Shown here: positions 43,806-51,540 of the stretch, piece after piece
How the letters are laid out: each line of letters starts with the position of its first letter
How positions within the stretch are numbered: position 1 is the first letter of the stretch
The notes under the pieces: generated by a model
The model's input: only the letters and a program-made list of their open reading frames with translations
Database searches by the model: none
Told to the model about the DNA's origin: nothing
Made by a program: the position numbers and the translations under genes
Assembly: GCF_000379685.1 (NCBI RefSeq)
Contig: NZ_KB903249.1
Span: 1,195,911 to 1,259,910 of the forward strand
Source of the DNA: Catelliglobosispora koreensis DSM 44566
Lineage (GTDB): Bacteria > Actinomycetota > Actinomycetes > Mycobacteriales > Micromonosporaceae
DNA length: 64,000 nucleotides
Direction of reading: 5' to 3'

Positions 43806-44694
43806 GCAGGTGCCGATCGAGACCTTCGCGCCGAAGTTCGGCTTGACCGATATGCAGATAAAAGTCTTCCGGCGCTATCACAAGCTGGGCAACGTGCGGC
43901 GCGATCCGCAAGGCACACTGATGGATCTGCTGCGCGGCGCACTGTCGCGACTGGACGCCCTCAAAGGACAGGAACATCTGGTCCGTTACGTGATTCACCC
44001 ACGGACCTTCCCGGTTGTGGTCCCGTTTCCCATGAACCCGGTTCATGAGGTGTGCCAAGAGTTCGGGCTCACCAACGCGGAAGCCTTCGCCATTAGCCAC
44101 CAGGCCTGCTCCTCGGGACTGCAGGCTCTGGACCTGGCGGGCCGCCTGCTATCGGCCGACGGCGACCCAGACGCTATGGCGCTGGTGCTCGCGGGCGAGA
44201 AGGCGTTCACGGGTGAGTCACAGATGATCCCGGAAACCTCGTTCTTCGGTGAGGGTGCGTCCGCCTGCCTGGTACGCGACACCGGCCCACGCGACCGCAT
44301 GCTGTCCTACGCCGCGATGCTGCGCGGTGAGTTCGACGGTGAGCTGGAGGAGGTCGCAGGCGAATTCCAGAGCGCCTACGCCGATTCGCTAGCCGACGCT
44401 GTGCTCGCCGCGATCGCCGAGGCCGGGCTAAGCGTCGAGGACATCAGGATCGTCTTGCCACACAACGTCAATGTCGTGGCGTGGCAGCGGGTGAGCAGGC
44501 GCATAAAATTCCCGCTCGACCGGGTCATACTCGAACACGTGGCCACCAACGGGCACGTGTTTTGCGCGGATGCCTTTATCAACTACCAAACCGCCGTCGC
44601 TGGCGGCATGCTAACGCCGGGGGACAGATACGTGGTGGCGGCGGCGGGAGCCGGACGGGGAGCCACCTTCTCGGCGATGGTTTTCGAGCACTAG
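43765..44694 (+). CDS. KAS III-like ketosynthase with intact active site
   Basis: A 309-residue thiolase-fold enzyme. The nucleophile is Cys115 in SHQACSSGLQALDLAG; the His is in LPHNVNVVAWQ, and ATNGHVFCADAFINYQ replaces the usual NTSAAS, a version found in KAS III relatives that act on unusual substrates or as acyltransferases. The ATG follows GGGAGGGG and is inside the end of the condensation gene. The next genes are a carrier protein and a degenerate KAS, so the three may form a working unit. Confidence 0.85.
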   Translation: MTALVAVASYLPGEQVPIETFAPKFGLTDMQIKVFRRYHKLGNVRRDPQGTLMDLLRGALSRLDALKGQEHLVRYVIHPRTFPVVVPFPMNPVHEVCQEFGLTNAEAFAISHQACSSGLQALDLAGRLLSADGDPDAMALVLAGEKAFTGESQMIPETSFFGEGASACLVRDTGPRDRMLSYAAMLRGEFDGELEEVAGEFQSAYADSLADAVLAAIAEAGLSVEDIRIVLPHNVNVVAWQRVSRRIKFPLDRVILEHVATNGHVFCADAFINYQTAVAGGMLTPGDRYVVAAAGAGRGATFSAMVFEH

Positions 44695-44708
44695 AGGGAG
44701 TACAAGCT

Positions 44709-44996
44709 ATGTCCGAAGTTGCCGCACCGGTTGACCCGGCCCTGCGCTCGCAGGTGGTGGAGCACATCTTCACGCTGTTGCCCCGGGTGCTGAAGCGGGA
44801 GGTGAGCACGCCGACCGAAGAGATGAACCTCATGCACGACCTGGGCATGAGCTCGACAACGGCGCTGGAGCTCGTGCTTGAGCTAGAAGAGGTGCTGGAG
44901 CGGGAGATCAGCGTGGAAGACATGAACCGGGAGGACTTTGACACGGTGGGGACTCTGGCCACATACGTCGCCGGGAACCTCATCGAGGAAGAGTGA
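44709..44996 (+). CDS. Acyl carrier protein 3
   Basis: A 95-residue carrier protein with the phosphopantetheine Ser in HDLGMSSTTALELVLELEE. It starts at an ATG nine bases after AGGGAG, 14 bases behind the KAS III-like gene, and its end overlaps the degenerate KAS gene. The position between the two thiolase-fold genes suggests it carries their substrate. Confidence 0.85.
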   Translation: MSEVAAPVDPALRSQVVEHIFTLLPRVLKREVSTPTEEMNLMHDLGMSSTTALELVLELEEVLEREISVEDMNREDFDTVGTLATYVAGNLIEEE

Positions 44997-44998
44997 GC

Positions 44999-45796
44999 AT
45001 GTACGCGACGCGGCCAGCCGCTCCTGGAACCGTTCTCGAGCAGGGAACGTGGGGAATCCGGCGGGCCGCACGGCAACTGTTCGCCGAGCCGACGCAACTG
45101 TCGCATAACGACGCCCACAATGGACGGTTCCGGGAATACACCGGTGACATGCTGGCCGCGTTTGGCATGAGCCTCGGTGCGTTCGAAGGGCGGGGCCAGT
45201 CCTACGGGGAGATGGCCGAAGCCCTTATCCGGCAAGTCGTCGCGCCCGGTGAGCAAGTCGACGTGCTCGTGCTGGCCTATGCCGTGCCCGACATCGCGCC
45301 CGGGCGGGCCACCGCGACCTACCTCAGTTATGTGTGCCCGGGAAATCCGCTGGCGTTCGCCGTGACTGACCAGGGGAGCGCGGCGGCCTTCACCGGGTTG
45401 CGTCTCGTCCGCGAATACGCCAGAACCGGTGGCTGCCCACGCGGCCTGCTCCTCGTTGTGGAGCAAGCAGACCTTCCCTATGACACGGCCTCCGAGCTGC
45501 CGGCGGCTCACGCCGCCGTCGCCCTCCTGTGTGGACCCGATCCCGTCGCCGAGGTGGGCCGGATCGTCAACCGTCCCAACAGCACCCCTGTGCTGACAGC
45601 GACGGGCAAAACCATCGCCGGCCGGGCGGTCGAAGCGTCCGTTGTGGACCGTCTCGCCCCGGATGGCCAGCCCTACACGGGTGTTTGGTGGGAGCTAGCC
45701 GGGGTAATCAGCGGCCACGAGCCTGGAGATTTCGTGGTGGCTGACTTCGATCCGCAGTTGCGCTATCTGTCCACGGCGGAGATCGCGGTGCGCTGA
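44999..45796 (+). CDS. Degenerate KAS III-like protein without catalytic Cys
   Basis: A 265-residue thiolase-fold protein. The segment aligned to the nucleophile region of the neighbouring KAS III-like protein reads VTDQGSAAAFTGLRLV, with Gly126 where Cys should be. It is therefore unlikely to be a ketosynthase on its own; a chain-length-factor-like or scaffolding partner of the upstream enzyme is the best guess. The ATG used follows GAGGAAGAG; a GTG two codons earlier overlaps the ACP stop. The gene converges on the PPTase gene with a 34-base overlap. Confidence 0.7.
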   Translation: MYATRPAAPGTVLEQGTWGIRRAARQLFAEPTQLSHNDAHNGRFREYTGDMLAAFGMSLGAFEGRGQSYGEMAEALIRQVVAPGEQVDVLVLAYAVPDIAPGRATATYLSYVCPGNPLAFAVTDQGSAAAFTGLRLVREYARTGGCPRGLLLVVEQADLPYDTASELPAAHAAVALLCGPDPVAEVGRIVNRPNSTPVLTATGKTIAGRAVEASVVDRLAPDGQPYTGVWWELAGVISGHEPGDFVVADFDPQLRYLSTAEIAVR

Positions 45797-46446
45797 TCCC
45801 AAAGCTGGGAGACGACTTCAAAGGGCTCTGCCCCTGCCAGTGCCACGGCTGCCCGGAAGCCTTGAGGTGCCTCGACATCAGTGACTCGATGTGCGGCCGC
45901 GCCCGGGTAGCTGGTCACCATCTCACGGCGGCCTTGCACGGGAATCCTTAGCCCCTGCATGAGCCGCCCGCCGTGCGCTTTGATGACAGCTTCCTTGCGT
46001 GCCCACAGAGACGCGAAAGTGGCGGCGTGATCCGCTGACGTGGCAATGGATTCGGCCTCCCCGGGCAGGAAGAAGCGCGCCGCCATGCCCAGAGTGTCCA
46101 AGGATGGCAGCACTTCCTGCAGGTCCACACCAACAGACCTGCTCTGTGCGATCGCGACCAGGCTCAGTTCACCGGAGTGTGAAAGGCTAATCTGCGCACC
46201 CTCCAGTGACGGCTTCCCGTTGGCGCTATACGTCCACTGGACGTCCTGTGGGGCAACACCAAGCTCGGCCGCGGCGATGAGCCGTGCCGCGGCATGAGTC
46301 ACCGCATAGCTTCGCTGGTCACTGGCGTCGCGAAGACCGTTGCGGCGCTTGATTTCCGCGCCGTCGAGAAATGCCGATAGCACCGCTAGTTCCGGCTGCG
46401 GAACAAGTGTGTTGATTAGCCATACCTTTACGGCATCAATGCTCAT
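45763..46446 (-). CDS. Sfp-type phosphopantetheinyl transferase
   Basis: A 227-residue Sfp/Gsp-type PPTase. Motifs are NGKPSL with ISLSHSGELSLVAIA, VGVDLQEV (metal Asp) and SLWARKEAVIKAHG (Trp/Lys/Glu core). It transfers phosphopantetheine from CoA to the Ser of carrier proteins and should activate the four ACPs of the cluster. The ATG at MSIDAVKVW is preferred over an upstream start. It stands alone on the minus strand and is divergent from the peptide 1 gene across 215 bases. Confidence 0.9.
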   Translation of the reverse strand: MSIDAVKVWLINTLVPQPELAVLSAFLDGAEIKRRNGLRDASDQRSYAVTHAAARLIAAAELGVAPQDVQWTYSANGKPSLEGAQISLSHSGELSLVAIAQSRSVGVDLQEVLPSLDTLGMAARFFLPGEAESIATSADHAATFASLWARKEAVIKAHGGRLMQGLRIPVQGRREMVTSYPGAAAHRVTDVEAPQGFRAAVALAGAEPFEVVSQLWDQRTAISAVDR

Positions 46447-46495
46447 TTTCGTTACTGCCTGCCATAGCCCAAAGCCTAGCAACGATTTCCGATAC

Positions 46496-46514
46496 TTGAG
46501 TGGATCAATATCGA
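46496..46514 (+). promoter_or_regulatory. Shared cluster motif, copy 2
   Basis: TTGAGTGGATCAATATCGA matches copy 1 at 17 or more positions if one base is skipped (TTGAGT-GG-N-TCAAT-N-TCGA). It lies in the 215-base divergent gap between the PPTase gene and the peptide 1 gene. Nothing else is recognised in this gap apart from the ribosome site of peptide 1. Confidence 0.5.
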
Positions 46515-46661
46515 CGCTCTTTCGTCTGGCGATCGAAACCGTTACTCTCGGCTCAAGTGCCGCCGCTGGGGGAAGGCCTGATGGTGCTGAGCGGATGGCA
46601 CCTTTTTGTCTCAGTGACGCCAGGCCTCCATCCAGCCCAATGGTGGGGAGGAGGTGCCCTT

Positions 46662-46742
46662 ATGAAGGACGCGGTTTCGTTGCGTAGCGCCAGCCAGCTC
46701 AAGCTGGCCCGGCTCGCGAGGCGGGCAGAAGCCCAGCTCTGA
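46662..46742 (+). CDS. Small cationic peptide 1 (26 residues)
   Basis: A 26-residue peptide begins MKDAVSLRS and ends RRAEAQL. It has six basic (two Lys, four Arg) and two acidic residues and would form an amphipathic helix. The start follows GGGAGGAGGTG, one of the strongest ribosome sites in the window. Nineteen bases after the stop is a perfect 15-base hairpin, then the condensation protein 2 gene. Its first residues resemble those of peptide 2 (MK, AVS, R). It may be a substrate peptide for the cluster enzymes or a leader peptide controlling the next gene. No described family recognised. Confidence 0.7.
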   Translation: MKDAVSLRSASQLKLARLARRAEAQL

Positions 46743-46760
46743 TGACAACGGTTGAATGAA

Positions 46761-46801
46761 CCTCCGGGCGGCTGGGTCCTAGGCTTCCAGCCGCCCGGAG
46801 G
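46761..46801 (+). terminator. Hairpin between peptide 1 and condensation gene 2
   Basis: Arms CCTCCGGGCGGCTGG and CCAGCCGCCCGGAGG are perfectly complementary over 15 bases with an 11-base loop. There is no T-run. It could end most transcripts after the peptide, making the peptide abundant relative to the enzyme, or act as an attenuator. Confidence 0.75.
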
Positions 46802-46829
46802 GCTTGGCGTAAAAGGAGATCGTTCGGCG

Positions 46830-48167
46830 ATGGTGCAGCGAATCCGGGTGGAATTCAAAGGCGAAGGCTCCGGAGAAGAAGAGCTGAGCTGGGGTCAGTG
46901 GGCGCAGTGGGGTGCGATCCAAGCCGACAAAGGCCGGGTGCTTTCAGCCGGTGGCATGATGCCGCTGGCGGCAGGAACTACCGAGCAAGAACTGGCATAT
47001 CTGCTGAGCTTCATCATGAGCAGGCACGAAACGCTGCGCACGACATTGCGTTTCGAAGACGGTGTGCCACGCCAGGTCGTGCATGAGTCCGGTGAACTCG
47101 ATATCGAGGTCTACGACGCGGGCGAAGGCGAAGACCCGGCGGATCTCGCGAAGGAAATCAACGACCGCTATGAGGCGCAGGGCTGGGAACTAGAACACGG
47201 TTGGCCAGTGCGCTGGGCGATCGTGCGCAAAGACGGTGTCCCAGCGCATTTCGTGGCGCTCTATAACCATTTCGTCATTGACGCCTACGGCTTTGAAGCG
47301 CTGATCGCCGATTTGCCTAATATGGACAAAGAAACGGGCCGTCAGCTCGCCCCGGTGCCCGGCCTTCAGCCCCGGGACCAGGTCGCGAAACAACGCACTC
47401 CCAACGCGTTGCGGCAAGGAGCGGCCTCGTTGCGCCACTGGGAGCAGCAGCTGCGAACCATTCCGCTCACCCAGTTTCCCCAGCAGCCGCAACCGCAGTC
47501 GCCCCGCTGGTGGCGCGCAACCTTCACTTCGCGCGCGGCCTTCCTCGCGATGGAAGTCATCGCGCAGCGGACTAAAGTCCACACCGGAACGGTCATTCTG
47601 GCGGCCTACGCCAAGGCCCTGGCCGACGTTACCGGGGTGAACACCAGCGTCATCCGGATTCTGGTGAGCAACCGGTTCCGGCCGGGCCTCAAGGATTCGG
47701 TGAGTTCGGTCGCGCAAAGCGCCCTTTGTGTCGTGGAAACCGAGCAGGAAAACTTCGATCTCGTAGTCGACAGCGCCTTTCGCAGCCAGGTGGCGGCCGG
47801 CACACATGCCTACTATGACCCGCGTGAGCTCTGGAAGCTGATCGCGAAGGTCGGGCAGGAGCGTGGGAGCGAGCCCGAAATGCGCTGCTACTACAACGAC
47901 CGGCGCCGCTCTATGGCGGCGGGGGTCGAGATAACACAAGTCGCTACCAAAGAAGAAGTCATCGCCGCACTTGCAGAAAGCAAACTGCAATGGGAGCCCC
48001 CAAGCGACAATCCGAGCGCTGTCGCGTTTCTTCTTGTCAACGGAGTGCCTGACGTCCTCGACTACACCCTGATCGGCGACACGCAGCGGCTCTCACCTGC
48101 CGACATGGAGGCGTGCATGCGAGGTCTGGAAACATCTTTGATACACGGCGCTTTCGGCGACAAATAG
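46830..48167 (+). CDS. Stand-alone condensation-domain protein 2
   Basis: A 445-residue free condensation/PapA-like protein, paralogous to protein 1 (ELSWGQWAQWGAI start motif, VSNRFRPGLKDSV, YYNDRRR). The active-site motif reads NHFVIDAYG: the essential His147 and Asp151 are present but the Gly after Asp is Ala, which may alter but need not abolish activity. The ATG follows AAAAGGAG. It lies between the two small peptide genes, with hairpins on both sides of the block, suggesting it works on, or is controlled through, peptide 1. Confidence 0.85.
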   Translation: MVQRIRVEFKGEGSGEEELSWGQWAQWGAIQADKGRVLSAGGMMPLAAGTTEQELAYLLSFIMSRHETLRTTLRFEDGVPRQVVHESGELDIEVYDAGEGEDPADLAKEINDRYEAQGWELEHGWPVRWAIVRKDGVPAHFVALYNHFVIDAYGFEALIADLPNMDKETGRQLAPVPGLQPRDQVAKQRTPNALRQGAASLRHWEQQLRTIPLTQFPQQPQPQSPRWWRATFTSRAAFLAMEVIAQRTKVHTGTVILAAYAKALADVTGVNTSVIRILVSNRFRPGLKDSVSSVAQSALCVVETEQENFDLVVDSAFRSQVAAGTHAYYDPRELWKLIAKVGQERGSEPEMRCYYNDRRRSMAAGVEITQVATKEEVIAALAESKLQWEPPSDNPSAVAFLLVNGVPDVLDYTLIGDTQRLSPADMEACMRGLETSLIHGAFGDK

Positions 48168-48340
48168 TTGTCAACTAGCGCACTAATTAGCGACGTCCGG
48201 GCAAGCTTGACACAAGCCGACGTGAGCGTGATGCTCATTTCAGCCATCGATTTAGATGCGCTGGTTTGCGATGTTCGCAGACGGTCGTCTTTGGACAAGT
48301 CCGGATGCCGGCAAACCGTTCGCACGCCAAGGAGGTGAAT

Positions 48341-48439
48341 ATGAAGGCTGTTTCCTCTCGCGCCGTTTCCTCGCGCGGTATCAAGTCGCGCGCCGTTTCT
48401 TCGCGCGCCGTTTCCTCTCGCGCCATTAAGTCCAGCTAA
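48341..48439 (+). CDS. Repetitive cationic peptide 2 (32 residues, AVSSR pentads)
   Basis: After MK the peptide consists of six pentads: two AVSSR, one GIKSR, again two AVSSR, and a final AIKSS, i.e. a duplicated 15-residue unit. It has eight basic and no acidic residues. The ATG follows AAGGAGGTGAAT, a near-perfect ribosome site. The AVSSR pentads differ from each other only at third codon positions (GCT/GCC, TCC/TCT, TCT/TCG), so selection seems to act on the peptide. There is no signal peptide or double-glycine site. A 12-base-stem hairpin and condensation gene 3 follow. A precursor or scaffold peptide is the favoured reading; a Ser/Arg-sensing leader is the alternative. Confidence 0.75.
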   Translation: MKAVSSRAVSSRGIKSRAVSSRAVSSRAIKSS

Positions 48440-48462
48440 TCCGGGCGTGCGCGGCTGAACCA

Positions 48463-48507
48463 AGCCGCAGGCGGTCCTCCGGATAAGATGCATCGCCGCC
48501 TGCGGCT
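48463..48507 (+). terminator. Hairpin between peptide 2 and condensation gene 3
   Basis: Arms AGCCGCAGGCGG and CCGCCTGCGGCT match perfectly over 12 bases around a 21-base loop, 23 bases after the peptide stop. It repeats the layout seen after peptide 1. Confidence 0.65.
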
Positions 48508-48532
48508 CACGTTGACCTCAAAAAGGATTTCC

Positions 48533-49786
48533 ATGACGGATGACACGTCATATCCGATGACGCTCGGCCAGCTCTCGGTTTGGGTGGACGTTCAAAAGAT
48601 GCCACCGGAACGGCGCTGGGAAGCGAATCTGGTCCCCTTCGTGTGGGATCTTCCGCCCGGCCACACCGAAGAAGAGGTGTGGGATGCCTTCACCGCTTTG
48701 GCGATGCGCCACGAATCGCTTCGGACAACTTATCTCGACAGCGGCGACGGGGAATTCCGCCAGCAGGTGACCTCGCACGACGCCACGAGCGCGATGGAGT
48801 CGGTCCGGCGGGGGACAGCGGACGTGTCTGAACGCGACGCGCTGGTCGACAGCGAATACCGTACGAACATTGATGTTACGGCCGCAATGCCGTGGCGTGT
48901 CTGGATCCTCACCGACGGCGGCGTGCCTGCTCACGCGATCGTGACGCTCAACCACATGGCCGCCGACGGCGTTGGCGCCCGGATCATGCAAGATGAATTG
49001 AAGGTCTTCCTCGCTGGCGATGGCGCGTCACTCGAGCCCGCGCCGACCCCGATCGAACTGGCTATCCGCCAGAACGAGGGCGAAGGGGCGAGCCGGATCC
49101 GCTCGGCTGAGCGCTTGTGGCGCAAGACGCTTGACGCGGCGCCGCGACTCACCGGTGCTGAAAAGAGTGCTGAGCGCGTTGGCGGGATTCTGCACACGGG
49201 CATTCCCACGCCACTGGCCCACGAGGGCGCCGACAAGCTTGACGTGACGCTAGCCAGTCTCATCTTGGCGGCGTATTACCGCGGCCTGCGCGAGGTCACC
49301 GGCAAACCGAAGCACCTGCTCTATCCCATGAGCAACAACCGGTTCGACGCCGAAACCAAGACGCTCGTGTCCTCTTTGAACCAGTGGGTGCCACTGCTGC
49401 TGGAGTTTGGCGACGACGAGCCGCTCACCGAGGTGGTGCAGCGGACGCACTGGAAAGCCTTCAACGCCCTCAAATACGGCTTGTGCCGCGCCAATGTCAC
49501 CGTCGGCATGCGTGACGAGTTCGAGGCTGGCGGCGGCGATCCCGGGCACTACTTCAACCCGATGATCGCGAAGCCCGGCTTCCCTTCTGCCGACGTCCTC
49601 GTGCCGTCGCATGTGGAGTGGTTCGAGCCCGCGCGCGCGACCGGTCCGGGCTTCTACCTCATTGTCCGCGCGATAACGTCCGTGGACCTGGTGGTGCGCA
49701 CCAACCGCCCCGGCTATGGCAAAGAGGAAATTGAAGTCTTCCTCGCGTCGCTCCAGGCGACGCTCACCGAGGCACTCGGCCTTTAA
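48533..49786 (+). CDS. Stand-alone condensation-domain protein 3
   Basis: A 417-residue free condensation-domain protein, more distant from the other two. YPMTLGQLSVWVDV is the C1-type start and the active site is complete: His141, Asp145 and Gly146 in LNHMAADGVGARI. SNNRFDAETKTLVSSLNQW is the equivalent of the SNRFRPG block, and HYFNPM parallels the YFNDRR/YYNDRR segments of the other two. The ATG follows AAAAAGGA. Located directly behind the repetitive peptide gene, it is a prime candidate to modify that peptide. A bidirectional terminator follows. Confidence 0.85.
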   Translation: MTDDTSYPMTLGQLSVWVDVQKMPPERRWEANLVPFVWDLPPGHTEEEVWDAFTALAMRHESLRTTYLDSGDGEFRQQVTSHDATSAMESVRRGTADVSERDALVDSEYRTNIDVTAAMPWRVWILTDGGVPAHAIVTLNHMAADGVGARIMQDELKVFLAGDGASLEPAPTPIELAIRQNEGEGASRIRSAERLWRKTLDAAPRLTGAEKSAERVGGILHTGIPTPLAHEGADKLDVTLASLILAAYYRGLREVTGKPKHLLYPMSNNRFDAETKTLVSSLNQWVPLLLEFGDDEPLTEVVQRTHWKAFNALKYGLCRANVTVGMRDEFEAGGGDPGHYFNPMIAKPGFPSADVLVPSHVEWFEPARATGPGFYLIVRAITSVDLVVRTNRPGYGKEEIEVFLASLQATLTEALGL

Positions 49787-49791
49787 CAAGA

Positions 49792-49819
49792 AGCCCTCCC
49801 ACCAGAAGGCGGGAGGGCT
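49792..49819. terminator. Bidirectional terminator between condensation gene 3 and DUF3050 gene
   Basis: Arms AGCCCTCCC and GGGAGGGCT enclose ten bases between two convergent genes. Confidence 0.8.
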
Positions 49820-49837
49820 CTTCGCTGGATCTATCGC

Positions 49838-50626
49838 TTAGGCCTTGATAGCCGCGAGAATGCCACTCCACAGCCGCTGACGGGCCGCGAGCGCCGCGTT
49901 CACCGTGTCGGCCGCTTCCTGCCACTTGACGTCATCGTCGCCACACAGATCAGCGAGCATCTGCATCGCCATCGGGGTGTGCTCTTCGCCGTCAACCTCG
50001 ATGTGCCGCTCGAGGTAGTCCACGAACGTGTCGAGCTTGCCGCCCTCTTTGTTCACCTTCACCACTTGCGTGAACATGTCGGGGATGAGGTCTTCGCGCC
50101 CGAAGGCGAACGCTGCGGCCTGCGCGTGCACGGGCAGGGTCTCAATGAAACCCCAAGTCGTGCGTACGAAATCGGCCGATACCTGCGGCACGCCAGCCTG
50201 CACCAGCGCGTCGCGCACGGGCGTCTTCACCCGGAGCAGGTCAATGAACTCCTTGATGACGGTGGAGTCGGCGCCCGCCTCGTCCATACCGTTGACATAA
50301 AGCTCGAAGTGGCTAATGAAGCCCCCGCCGAGCAGGTCGCTCTCCTCAACGAGCGTGATGTCGTTGATGAGCCGGCGGCTGCCCGTAGGGCCCGTCGGAA
50401 TCCACGGCAGCTCGACGCAGGTGAGGTTGCGCTGCAACGACTTCAGCAAGGACATGAAGTCCCACACCGCGAAGACGTGGTGCTCCATGAAGGTCGTGAT
50501 GGCCGCGTGGGTGTCGAGGTTCGCATAGAGCGGGTGGCTGACGACTGCGGTGCGTTCGGCGTCGATCGCGGCCTTGAGGCGCTCGATGCCGGGGTGCGTC
50601 TGGCCCCAGTCATAACGAGTAGACAT
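49838..50626 (-). CDS. DUF3050 heme-oxygenase-like protein (possible di-iron oxygenase)
   Basis: A 262-residue helical protein of the DUF3050 family, with the family block [18 protein letters not shown] near the N-terminus. His/Glu residues suited to binding two metal ions occur in [19 protein letters not shown], and [14 protein letters not shown]. Members of this fold include non-heme di-iron oxidases that tailor amino acids and fatty acids. The role here is inferred: oxidative change of the hydroxyphenylglycine or acyl moiety. Its ATG follows AAGGAG; it is the third gene of the hmaS operon. Confidence 0.82.
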   Translation of the reverse strand: MSTRYDWGQTHPGIERLKAAIDAERTAVVSHPLYANLDTHAAITTFMEHHVFAVWDFMSLLKSLQRNLTCVELPWIPTGPTGSRRLINDITLVEESDLLGGGFISHFELYVNGMDEAGADSTVIKEFIDLLRVKTPVRDALVQAGVPQVSADFVRTTWGFIETLPVHAQAAAFAFGREDLIPDMFTQVVKVNKEGGKLDTFVDYLERHIEVDGEEHTPMAMQMLADLCGDDDVKWQEAADTVNAALAARQRLWSGILAAIKA

Positions 50627-50637
50627 CCAATAACTCC

Positions 50638-51540
50638 TTAGACAGCTTCAGACCAGATCACTGGGCAGTAGGTGGGGTCGGCATAATCGGGACGCCCGTC
50701 CGAGGTCTTCCGGACCAGCACGTCGTGGTTGTAGGAAACGGAACTTCCGTCGCTGAGTTCGTAGTGACGGAACTGGTTCGCGCCGTCCTGCAGGTGCAGG
50801 GAAACGGCGCGGCGCGGCCGGTCGCTGCGGTTTCCAGCGCTGCCGTGATAGGTGCGGCAGTGGTGGAAACTCATGTGTCCCTTGGGAATGATCATCGGGA
50901 CCTTTTTGACGACCGCGTTGTTATATTCGGCGTTGACGGTGAGCTTGACTTCCAGGTCCTCGTTGTCGCGGTCGGCGAAGTGCCGCACCGTGGTGTCATC
51001 GTTGCCGATTTCCTTCCACAGGTGACTGCCGTCCACCATCGTGATGGTGCCCATCTCCTCACCACAGTCGTGGAAAGGAATGAAGGCGGTCAGCATCCGC
51101 TCAGAGGTGCACGAGGCCCAGTAGTGCCGGTCAAAGTGCCACGGCACGATGTTGGTCGGCTCATCGGGCTTTGGTGGCTTGAGAATCAGCGTGGACTGGA
51201 AGATGCGAATCTCGCTCGCTTCGGCGAGCCTGGCCGCGACCGCTCCGATCAGTGGCTTACGCAGCAGGCGGGCCAGCGCGTCGCTTTCGTAATGCACGTA
51301 ATCGTTGTGCCGCTGGACCGGCCCATTCGCGGGCTCCCAGTAGGCCAGGCGGGGCGGGCGTACCGGTAGCGTGCGATCGCGTTCGCCGTCGTAGTAGCGC
51401 TCGCTGGAAGCTACCAGCTCGTCGACTTCGGCATCGGTGAATAGTTTCTTGGATAAATACCAGCCGTGTTCGGCGTAGAAGGCGACGTCCTCATCGGAGG
51501 GGAGCAGTTCACGCTCCTCATCGGTCAGCTTCTCAAGCAT
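50638..51540 (-). CDS. PhyH-type Fe(II)/2-oxoglutarate dioxygenase
   Basis: A 300-residue phytanoyl-CoA dioxygenase-like enzyme. Iron ligands are His135 and Asp137 in [10 protein letters not shown] and a distal His in [15 protein letters not shown], where the Arg would bind 2-oxoglutarate. It probably hydroxylates a carrier-bound or free intermediate. The ATG chosen follows CAGGAGG and overlaps the hmaS stop by eight bases; the longer reading enters hmaS without support. Confidence 0.88.
   Translation of the reverse strand: MLEKLTDEERELLPSDEDVAFYAEHGWYLSKKLFTDAEVDELVASSERYYDGERDRTLPVRPPRLAYWEPANGPVQRHNDYVHYESDALARLLRKPLIGAVAARLAEASEIRIFQSTLILKPPKPDEPTNIVPWHFDRHYWASCTSERMLTAFIPFHDCGEEMGTITMVDGSHLWKEIGNDDTTVRHFADRDNEDLEVKLTVNAEYNNAVVKKVPMIIPKGHMSFHHCRTYHGSAGNRSDRPRRAVSLHLQDGANQFRHYELSDGSSVSYNHDVLVRKTSDGRPDYADPTYCPVIWSEAV

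Noticed and set aside
48165-48177. TAGTTGTCAACTA palindrome at the end of condensation gene 2
   Set aside because: Arms of six bases overlapping a stop codon are expected by chance; no second copy was seen.
48207-48235. TTGACA with GATGCT as a promoter for peptide 2
   Set aside because: The -35 box is good but the -10 box is poor, so it is not listed as a feature; a separate promoter for peptide 2 remains possible.
48341-48439. CRISPR or minisatellite interpretation of the 15-base repeats
   Set aside because: The units are contiguous without spacers, too short for CRISPR, and fit a coding frame with start, stop and ribosome site.
48062-48493. Minus-strand reading frames across the AVSSR repeat gene (AREET-type and GARGN-type repeats)
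   Set aside because: They are antisense images of the plus-strand repeat. Only the plus strand has a strong ribosome site, and the base changes between repeat units fall on third positions of the plus-strand frame.
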